Source: Candidatus Njordarchaeum guaymasense (GTDB lineage: Archaea; Asgardarchaeota; Njordarchaeia; Njordarchaeales; Njordarchaeaceae). Taken from it: a stretch of DNA of 5,581 nt. The notes under the pieces were generated by a model, which had not been told where the DNA came from, searched no databases, and saw only the letters and a program-made list of their open reading frames with translations. The stretch covers positions 1-5,581 of the forward strand of contig JAUQYT010000295.1 of NCBI GenBank assembly GCA_030587605.1, in the 5' to 3' direction. The position numbers and the translations under genes are program-made. This document shows, piece after piece, positions 1-5,581 of the stretch; position 1 is the stretch's first letter; each line of letters opens with the position of its first letter.

Positions 1-80
1 TCTTCTTCCTTGATATACCGAGTCTTACACTCCTCGAAGGCTCGTTTAACGATTTCTGCCAATTCATTATCATCTGTCAT
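1..80 (-). CDS. Start of a third gene in the unit, partial, unknown product
   Basis: Only the first 26 codons are inside the window; the gene continues past base 1. The protein begins MTDDNELAEIVKRAFEECK and looks like an acidic amphipathic helix. ATG is at 80-78, six bases after the stop codon of the LAGLIDADG gene, and GGTGA (91-87), an archaeal-type ribosome binding site, overlaps that TGA stop. The close spacing and strong site make this a real start and suggest translational coupling to the gene before it. No family can be named from so little sequence. Confidence 0.7.
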   Translation of the reverse strand, partial: MTDDNELAEIVKRAFEECKTRYIKEE

Positions 81-86
81 TTCTTT

Positions 87-91
87 TCACC
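87..91 (-). promoter_or_regulatory. Ribosome binding site GGTGA overlapping a stop codon
   Basis: GGTGA is complementary to the conserved 3' end of 16S rRNA (…ATCACCTCC) and lies six bases before the ATG at 80. Its last three bases are the TGA stop of the LAGLIDADG gene. It fixes the start of the third gene and argues that ribosomes finishing one gene can re-initiate on the next. Confidence 0.65.
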
Positions 92-2156
92 GATCAAGTC
101 TCAATGTTGATATTAGCCCCTCCTGCTTTCTTTCCTGAGGAAAACCCACCTCATCAAGAAAGCGCCTGGTGTCTTCCCTAGTCTCTGTTTGGAGGACCCA
201 TTGGGCTGAATAGTCGCCATACTTCCCCTGGTGCATCTCCGAAGGATACATAGCCGTTTCTATTCCAAAATCGTTGAGCATAGTTCTCTCTTCGACCAGC
301 AGGTTGGGTGGGTGCCCTCTTACCGCTTGGTAGATGTCAGTAGGAAGATCATCACATGGTCTTACACTATCGACAAAGCGTCCGTGTATGAATTTATCCT
401 CCCAGTTCATCTGGTCAAGGCGATTAGACATATCTTCAGATAAGATGCTTGATGCTTCGACTGACCTTCCCGTGCATACTTTTCCTCTCTGCGGCCACAC
501 GTACCCTTCATCACCGAAAGACTGTGCCAGCCACTCGCGTTTGTTCTCCGTTGACCCCTCTCGGATCCATGTGGGTATATGTGGGTTTTTGTCAACTATC
601 TCGCCGGTTACTGCCCCTGCTCTTTCCAACACGTGTCCGATGACGTCTGTTGATGTGCGCACTTTCGCAACCTCACCATTATCGTATTCTCTGTTAAGTA
701 TATTTGCTCCACCGAAGACGTTTTCCAGTGATTCTATGACTCTGTTTCTTTGCTCTGCGTCGTTGTTTGCGTAGTCGAATCTTGGTCCCCTACCCTCGGG
801 TGCGCAGTTGGTTCCATCTGAGAATCTTGCCGCCATTATTCTTGCTCCATCCTCATTATTGAGGTTGAAGGGAAGGTTTGGGTTCTCAATTGCCCTAGAG
901 TGCCCTATTGCGGTGATGTGGCTGTTTATCTCGTCTAGGTCTTTTCCGAGATAGTCGAGGATTGGAATCAACTTATCCTCGCTCATGCCATCTCTCAGAT
1001 CATGCAGGTGCTTGTAAACAAATGTATCGCTGATCTGTGTTCCCCTCTCTTCCAACTCATGTCGGAGAGCGGTTTCCCCTCCCGCCTTATCTAACGCAGC
1101 GTCGAGCAGCTCATGTTTGTACTCCCTGTCCAGATATACTTCCGTGTTGGAGGGCAGCGCGTACCAAGGTGTTTCGTTAGGTGGAACCACTTTGTCTTGG
1201 TCTGTTATGTGAAGGAATTCTTCTCCCATCTCTGTCTTGTATTTGAAGAATTCCATGTCCCCTATTTCTCCCTGCTCCACCGAAGACACATGGTAAGTCT
1301 GGTCTTCATGCACTACTGTTAGTCCTTCCGTCACGTCAAACTTCAGGGTAGTGTCTTCATCCAGTTTCACTTCGTCGTGTTCAGGGATTATCCCGAGTTC
1401 TACGAATGCTTCTCGGCTCTCGCTAACGAATGTCGACGGATCCTCACTCAATCTTATAGGACCATGTTCCTCTTCACGAACGGCGGCAGCTTCTTGGTTA
1501 CCCGAATCGCCAGATAGACCTGCCTCGATCCTGTCCGCGTTCTGCTCTTCTATCTCAGCTGCCTCGGGTGTGATTTCGTTGCTTGATGCCGTGTCAACCA
1601 TCGTGTTCTCGTACTCTTCGAGACTCCATTCCACGGACCTGTTCGATTCCTCGTTTTCTGGTAAGGTAGCCTGTGATCCCACTTCATTCTCCTCGTCTCT
1701 TGAGGCAGACGTTGACTCCCATTCCAAATCCACCTCTCTACCCTGCTGGCTAAGTGGCGTCTCTCCCTGTTCCTCTTCTCTCGATGCTTGTTCAGACTCA
1801 TCACCTATGCCTTCACCCCTGAGCCTATTCTCTTCATCTCGTTCCCATGATTCCCCGTTTTCTTCAATCACTCGCAAACCATTATCGCTGTCTCGGCTAG
1901 CTTCGTCAGAGTCTTCTTCTTGGAGTCCCGCGGAATGCTCTGCAGGTCCTAAATCAGTTTGGTTTGCTTCTTGGTGTTCTTTGTTTTCTTTTTCGATTAG
2001 GGTTTCTTCAAGGTCATTTAGAGACCATTCCTCGACTGGATCGGCTTCTCCATGCGAGTGCCTCCATTTCTCCAGATCCTCCTCCTCTTCTTCGTCATGG
2101 TCAAGGGAAGCTTCTTCACCTTGGTCGGGGCTTCGTTCCCCTTGTCCTCTAGGCAA
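87..2156 (-). CDS. HTH plus LAGLIDADG nuclease-like protein with long acidic N-terminal arm, 689 aa
   Basis: Probable sequence-specific DNA-binding protein, possibly a DNA endonuclease. Seen in order: residues 1-235 are very rich in Glu, Asp, Ser, Gln and Asn with almost no hydrophobic core, so likely disordered; 236-335 are beta-rich and unrecognised; 338-417 begin YLDREYKHELLDAALDKAGG and form a helical helix-turn-helix region of the kind found before archaeal LAGLIDADG domains; 425-685 are the LAGLIDADG-like domain. Its two motif helices are IMAARFSDG (440-448) and LAQSFGDEG (543-551), keeping D447 and E550 at the metal-binding positions. The end (RRFLDEVGF.QERK, 664-677) matches the usual close of such domains. 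No intein splicing motifs are seen, so it is free-standing. The start is TTG: GGGAGGG lies 10 bases upstream, an in-frame TAG lies 27 bases upstream, and the next in-frame ATG (Met186) would remove most of the arm. It follows the ATPase gene by 47 bases. A non-cutting regulator, as with bacterial WhiA, is possible. Confidence 0.8.
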   Translation of the reverse strand: MPRGQGERSPDQGEEASLDHDEEEEEDLEKWRHSHGEADPVEEWSLNDLEETLIEKENKEHQEANQTDLGPAEHSAGLQEEDSDEASRDSDNGLRVIEENGESWERDEENRLRGEGIGDESEQASREEEQGETPLSQQGREVDLEWESTSASRDEENEVGSQATLPENEESNRSVEWSLEEYENTMVDTASSNEITPEAAEIEEQNADRIEAGLSGDSGNQEAAAVREEEHGPIRLSEDPSTFVSESREAFVELGIIPEHDEVKLDEDTTLKFDVTEGLTVVHEDQTYHVSSVEQGEIGDMEFFKYKTEMGEEFLHITDQDKVVPPNETPWYALPSNTEVYLDREYKHELLDAALDKAGGETALRHELEERGTQISDTFVYKHLHDLRDGMSEDKLIPILDYLGKDLDEINSHITAIGHSRAIENPNLPFNLNNEDGARIMAARFSDGTNCAPEGRGPRFDYANNDAEQRNRVIESLENVFGGANILNREYDNGEVAKVRTSTDVIGHVLERAGAVTGEIVDKNPHIPTWIREGSTENKREWLAQSFGDEGYVWPQRGKVCTGRSVEASSILSEDMSNRLDQMNWEDKFIHGRFVDSVRPCDDLPTDIYQAVRGHPPNLLVEERTMLNDFGIETAMYPSEMHQGKYGDYSAQWVLQTETREDTRRFLDEVGFPQERKQEGLISTLRLDR

Positions 2157-2191
2157 GCGGTAGCTTCCCTCCCAGGCAATTTTCTACCAGC
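2157..2191 (-). promoter_or_regulatory. Stem-loop presenting the ribosome binding site of the TTG-started gene
   Basis: On the minus strand GCTGGTAG (2191-2184) can pair with CTACCGC (2163-2157): seven pairs with one bulged T. The 20-base loop carries GGGAGGG (2173-2167), the only good ribosome binding site for the TTG start at 2156, which follows the stem directly. The loop would leave the site exposed, while the stem would have to open or sit between site and start during initiation. The pairing is seen; a control role is inference, and no run of U follows, so it is not a terminator. Confidence 0.35.
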
Positions 2192-2203
2192 CCGATTCGC
2201 CAA

Positions 2204-5200
2204 TTAGAGACCCACACGCTGGCTCATCAGCTGTCGCTTTATCAGTTCCCTCTCAATTAGAGTCAGGAGCACTTTGCGCGCTATTGGGTCTGCATTCTGA
2301 TTGTACCTCAAGGAGGCTTTCTCGAAGATCTTGAGCGCAAGCGCTCTCACCTCATCCGGCTTCCTCATATACCTCGATGCCTCTGCTACGAGGAGCTTCA
2401 CCAACGGCCCAACACTGCCCGCCCTACGCGCCCTAGACACTGTTCCACTGTAATTTTCCCTGAATTCCTCTCTCGCAGATATCGATTCAGCCAACATACC
2501 CAGATCGGTAACTGAAAACGTTGCAGCAGGGGAAGCAGTTACTGTGGTTGCAGACCCTACGCTTGTTTTCAGGTACTCGGGTCTTGCATCGTAGAAAGTC
2601 TTCTTCATGTAGCTCCTAACTTCGTGATCGGTGACGAACTCGGTTGGGTTAACCTGATGCACTGTTACGGGTGTGACTTCCACTTGGAACGGGTGGCTCA
2701 CTCTTGGGGTCTTGACCACAGGTCTCCCCACATCCAAGCTTACCAGTGCTCGTTTCTGCTCTTCGTTTAACCCAAGCATCCGAGCAGCCTTCTCAGCATC
2801 CTCGTCATCCGCCAGCGTGTGAATGATCTTGGTCGAGGTGTTCTGCGTCACCTCGAGCGGGAGATTCACGGCGGACTGATTGACGAAGATTATTATGGCT
2901 CCCAGCGCTCGGATCTCAGCCGTGATGCGAGAGATAACTTCGATAGCCTTTCTCCTCGCCTCCTTGGAATCATAGTCGAGTCCGCCTTTCCCCTCAACCC
3001 TAGAGAACAGGGCTCCAGCTTCCTCGACTACGATTGCGCACCTCGGCTTAGGCGTGGGCCCAAGTGTTTGGAGGTACTCGTAGATTGAGAGGAGTATCAT
3101 CAGGATGACTATTGCTCTGTCCTCCTCCGCCCCCATCTCACTAAACTCGACAACAGTCGAGTGAGTAATGAGTTCCTTCGGTGACATCGATAGCTTAGAG
3201 CATAGCGCTGCCCCCTTGCCTCCCTGCGATAAACTCTCGAACCTCGTACTCAGAGCGGCGGCAATATTGTTTCTCGCCTCGGTGTCATATCCTGCCCGCA
3301 CAACTATCTTCTTAACAGTTTCCTTCAACTCACGCAGAGTCACTTTCTTCCCACGCCTGCCTTCAAGAAGGTTCCAGCCACTCTTAGTAAAAGTCTCGTT
3401 CAAAGCAATTTGCAGAACATAGGGCGCCGGGGCATACATTACAATAGAGGCACATAGGGCAGCGTAAACCATGTCAATATGCTTTTGTGGCTTTACGCCC
3501 TCAGGAACCTCAAGAATGTTGAACCTGAGCGGAGCAGCAGTCTCATCCCCAACAGTGAAGACACGCAACCCTGGGACAGCGTGAATCAAGCTCCTGTACT
3601 CCTTCTTCACGGGATCAAGCACGAGAAAAGGTACTCCACACTTGTGTAGCGCCATCAGCATGTTCATAGTTGTCCAGGTCTTTCCACTGCCTGAAGAACC
3701 TATTACGGTGCAGTGCCGAAGCATATCCCCAACGCTAAGACGAACCTCCTCCTCCGTGGGGCTACCATGCCTCAACACTCGACCTAAGGAGATCTCCCCA
3801 ACCGAGATCTCCTCCCTTGTAGGAGCAAGGAATCCACCCTTCCTCTTCACCCTAGTTACCGAATCCAATTCGGGCAACCAGAAGTACAGGGCTAAGTCAG
3901 AAGGCAACAGAACTGTGCTTTTTCCCCTTGGCACCAACCTTGAAGTTAGTCTGTGGACTACCTCGGCTTTCCTCCTTGGGAACTTCCCCCAGTGCAACTC
4001 ATGGTGCTTCTCTTCAAACGAGTACGCGGAGACAAACGTTCTCAAGACTAGGTCTAAATCCGTCTCGGCCTCACCGTACGTAGAGCGCTCACAAGCAATA
4101 GTGATCCAGCACTTCGCCTGTAGCTTCGAGTCCAACCTCTGAAGCTCGCTCACCAAGTACTTCAGCTCCGTCTCAGCTCCGTAACTCGGCTGATTGCTTA
4201 TGACAGTTCGATTAGCGACGCTTAGCAGTGGGTCCTGTTGGTCCTGCTTCCTAGCTTTGGCTGATAACCTGCGGTATCGGAGTTTCCTCGAGAGAGAGGA
4301 CATCCTTGACGTACTCGCCTCAGCTATAATGGTGACTGAGCCAGTCAACTTTCTCTGGATGAAAAGCTCAGCGACATGCTTCATGGGGTTCCTTGAAGGA
4401 GCAGGCGCATTCGCAACCCACCCACAAGCATGCCTTCCCCCATGTAAGAAGCAACTAACACTGTCGTAGTGGATCTTGGTCTCAAAATCGGGGAACCATG
4501 AATGAAGAGCAGCATCAATATCCTGGAGAACCCGCCTAAGCTTCAAGGCACCGTCCTCTCTGCACTGAATAAAGAACCTACCACGACCGTCATTGAAAAC
4601 CTGCTTGAAGCCAACCACATTTCCACTTTCTACCAGAGATATAACAAAGGCACGAAACCTTAACGCAACATCCTCTCCCCCACCAGCACTCGCATCGCCA
4701 TAACCCTGAGTAACAACCTTTCCAGAAAAATAGCTCTCAGGGACCCCGACAACCTCAACAGAACCGACAACCTGATCTCCCTCATCGTCGATCTCTCGAA
4801 ACACATGCGAGGAACTACAATCTTCACTCGCAGCGGAAAGTGGCTCTAAGCCTCCGCTAGACTCATAGTTGAGCGAGTGTGCCTTAGACGAGGAGGGCGA
4901 ATGCTTTCGGTCTTTTCCAATATCTGAGAAAGTTGTCAAGCCTCTCAGGGTGTCCCTCTCATAGAGAAGAAGCCAAGCTATGAGTGCTGACGAAACCCAA
5001 GCCACGAGACCTCGGAAAAAATCATCAGTGACAAGTGAGCCGACACCGAAGTCCAGCACTATAACCAAGGAAGATGAGAGCAAAGCGAACTTGACTGGAG
5101 GTAGCCAACATTTGATGCGTTGAAAAACCAGGGACAGCAACGAATAGGTAGAGACGAGAAATAGAACAACGCCTAGGACCCACCGCATCGTAACGCTACT

Positions 5201-5446
5201 AGAATCCAGTACGTCGTAGCTGAAAACCCCAGCAACCGCTCCCAAGCCAGCTGAGAAAGCGTAGGGTAAAAGCACCCCTAACCCGTGCAGCATCCAACGC
5301 AGAAAGGAGAACATTACAGAGCGAGTAGACTGGAATAGAAGGCCGATCACGATCACGAAACATATTATCACTGATAGGATTAAGAGAACAGTAAGGAATT
5401 GATAGAGAACGTACTCTAAGAGCATGTTCCAGCCGGCGCCCCTCAT
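2204..5446 (-). CDS. Membrane-anchored HerA/VirB4-like (DUF87) P-loop ATPase, 1080 aa
   Basis: Probable hexameric ATP-driven translocase at the cell membrane, moving DNA or protein. Seen: five hydrophobic segments near residues 15-37, 53-78, 88-109, 117-139 and 145-162; a Ser-rich polar linker (about 170-255); a mixed middle region (about 260-540) ending in LLPSDLALYFWLPE, which resembles the segment before the motor in VirB4/TraC ATPases; then the motor. Walker A is GSSGSGKT (583-590), followed by FLVLDPVKKEYRSL (607-620). Walker B is AIVVEEA (804-810), with Glu-Glu where many relatives have Asp-Glu. NQ (856-857) is the sensor-like polar pair, and R846 is a possible arginine finger. A helical C-terminal tail (about 940-1080) is unrecognised. 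ATG at 5446 is chosen because AGGG lies just upstream and a TATA box sits about 40 bases upstream; ATG at 5425 (Met8) is an alternative. The end is TAA. Superfamily is secure; substrate and pathway are inference. VirD4-type coupling protein is the main alternative. Confidence 0.9.
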   Translation of the reverse strand: MRGAGWNMLLEYVLYQFLTVLLILSVIICFVIVIGLLFQSTRSVMFSFLRWMLHGLGVLLPYAFSAGLGAVAGVFSYDVLDSSSVTMRWVLGVVLFLVSTYSLLSLVFQRIKCWLPPVKFALLSSSLVIVLDFGVGSLVTDDFFRGLVAWVSSALIAWLLLYERDTLRGLTTFSDIGKDRKHSPSSSKAHSLNYESSGGLEPLSAASEDCSSSHVFREIDDEGDQVVGSVEVVGVPESYFSGKVVTQGYGDASAGGGEDVALRFRAFVISLVESGNVVGFKQVFNDGRGRFFIQCREDGALKLRRVLQDIDAALHSWFPDFETKIHYDSVSCFLHGGRHACGWVANAPAPSRNPMKHVAELFIQRKLTGSVTIIAEASTSRMSSLSRKLRYRRLSAKARKQDQQDPLLSVANRTVISNQPSYGAETELKYLVSELQRLDSKLQAKCWITIACERSTYGEAETDLDLVLRTFVSAYSFEEKHHELHWGKFPRRKAEVVHRLTSRLVPRGKSTVLLPSDLALYFWLPELDSVTRVKRKGGFLAPTREEISVGEISLGRVLRHGSPTEEEVRLSVGDMLRHCTVIGSSGSGKTWTTMNMLMALHKCGVPFLVLDPVKKEYRSLIHAVPGLRVFTVGDETAAPLRFNILEVPEGVKPQKHIDMVYAALCASIVMYAPAPYVLQIALNETFTKSGWNLLEGRRGKKVTLRELKETVKKIVVRAGYDTEARNNIAAALSTRFESLSQGGKGAALCSKLSMSPKELITHSTVVEFSEMGAEEDRAIVILMILLSIYEYLQTLGPTPKPRCAIVVEEAGALFSRVEGKGGLDYDSKEARRKAIEVISRITAEIRALGAIIIFVNQSAVNLPLEVTQNTSTKIIHTLADDEDAEKAARMLGLNEEQKRALVSLDVGRPVVKTPRVSHPFQVEVTPVTVHQVNPTEFVTDHEVRSYMKKTFYDARPEYLKTSVGSATTVTASPAATFSVTDLGMLAESISAREEFRENYSGTVSRARRAGSVGPLVKLLVAEASRYMRKPDEVRALALKIFEKASLRYNQNADPIARKVLLTLIERELIKRQLMSQRVGL
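3787..3813. repeat. Perfect 10-bp inverted repeat inside the ATPase gene
   Basis: AGGAGATCTC and GAGATCTCCT are exact reverse complements separated by seven bases (CCCAACC). In the protein this codes for a doubled Glu-Ile-Ser peptide (EISVGEISLG, residues 546-555), just ahead of the motor core, so the DNA symmetry may simply come from repeating that tripeptide with the same palindromic codons. The transcript could fold here as a ten-pair hairpin. Confidence 0.5.
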
Positions 5447-5484
5447 ACTGCCCTTTCATCAGCGCCGTGATCAGCACGCCATAA

Positions 5485-5492
5485 CTTATAAG
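5485..5492 (-). promoter_or_regulatory. Archaeal TATA box for the three-gene unit
   Basis: CTTATAAG lies about 40 bases upstream of the ATPase ATG at 5446. Archaeal transcription usually starts about 25 bases beyond the centre of the TATA box, which puts the start near 5463 and leaves a leader of roughly 17 bases with AAAGGG before the ATG. The octamer is its own reverse complement, so it could serve either direction. The upstream flank on the minus strand is pyrimidine-rich and a poor BRE, while the opposite flank (ATAAC) looks somewhat better, so direction is not certain. Confidence 0.5.
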
Positions 5493-5514
5493 ACGAGAAA
5501 GGTAGGAGGGGATT

Positions 5515-5581
5515 TTAGTGGTCGTGGTGCTTATCGTTATGCTGCGGTTTCTGCGGGTGCTTCGTCATCTTCTTGATTTTC
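5515..5581. other. Unresolved edge of a neighbouring gene
   Basis: Three readings compete. On the minus strand one open frame ends in an acidic tail, ENQEDDEAPAETAA, with TAA at 5539-5537; another ends in a Lys/His-rich tail, KHPQKPQHNDKHHDH, with TAA at 5517-5515. Either could be the C terminus of an upstream gene pointing the same way as the rest of the window. On the plus strand, GTG at 5518 opens a frame to the window edge beginning VVVVLIVMLRFLRVL, a hydrophobic N terminus, behind AGGAGGGGAT (5504-5513), which matches the archaeal ribosome binding consensus at nine of ten bases. Codon content does not decide between them. Confidence 0.35.

Noticed and set aside
2074..2096. Triplet run CCTCCTCCT/CTTCTT as a possible unstable microrepeat
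   Set aside because: It is short and simply encodes the Glu run at residues 22-26.
87..2156. Intein or intron-encoded homing endonuclease
   Set aside because: No splicing-block motifs (N-terminal Cys/Ser block, C-terminal His-Asn) flank the LAGLIDADG domain, and the gene does not interrupt another reading frame.
1351..2163. Long open frame on the plus strand, 270 codons, Ser-rich
   Set aside because: It is the antisense of the acidic arm: Glu codons read backwards give Ser, Phe and Leu codons and few stops. It has no ribosome binding site and no recognisable domain.
2018..2203. Minus-strand frame starting TTG and reading MANRAGRKLPG
   Set aside because: It overlaps the acidic-arm start in another frame, has no own binding site, and turns the acidic codons into Lys/Arg runs as expected for a frame shadow.
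2157..2203. Terminator between the ATPase and nuclease-like genes
   Set aside because: The stem-loop there is not followed by a U-rich run and its loop holds a ribosome binding site, so a role in translation fits better.
3642..4142. 166-codon plus-strand frame opposite the ATPase Walker A region
   Set aside because: It lies wholly antisense to a strongly supported ATPase and its sequence shows no domain or start signal.

Overview
The window looks archaeal, and its three genes on the minus strand read as one transcription unit entering from the right. The archaeal call rests on three observations. A TATA-like octamer (CTTATAAG) precedes the first gene. A GGTGA-type ribosome binding site overlaps a stop codon before the third gene. 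The second gene has a helix-turn-helix plus LAGLIDADG architecture that is common in archaeal genomes. Base composition is moderate and gives no clear lineage. I cannot name a genus.

Right to left in transcription order. A promoter sits near 5490. Next is a 1080-residue membrane-anchored P-loop ATPase of the HerA/FtsK superfamily (5446-2204), with five predicted membrane helices, a middle region like VirB4/TraC conjugation ATPases and a DUF87-type motor core. After 47 bases comes a 689-residue protein (2156-87) that starts at TTG. It joins a roughly 235-residue acidic, repeat-bearing disordered region, a beta-rich stretch, a helix-turn-helix region and a LAGLIDADG nuclease-like domain with both motif acids kept. 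Six bases further on a third gene starts (80-1) and runs off the window. The rightmost ~65 bases hold the edge of another gene whose strand and frame I cannot settle.

Together the genes resemble a DNA-handling module. A membrane motor that could pump DNA or protein is followed directly by a sequence-specific DNA-binding or cutting protein. HerA-family motors paired with nucleases are known in end resection (HerA-NurA), in defence systems and in conjugation. A LAGLIDADG protein with a long acidic arm as the partner is not a pairing I recognise. Conjugative transfer, defence or an integrated element are all possible, and the choice is inference. No tRNA, rRNA, CRISPR array, insertion sequence or attachment site is visible.
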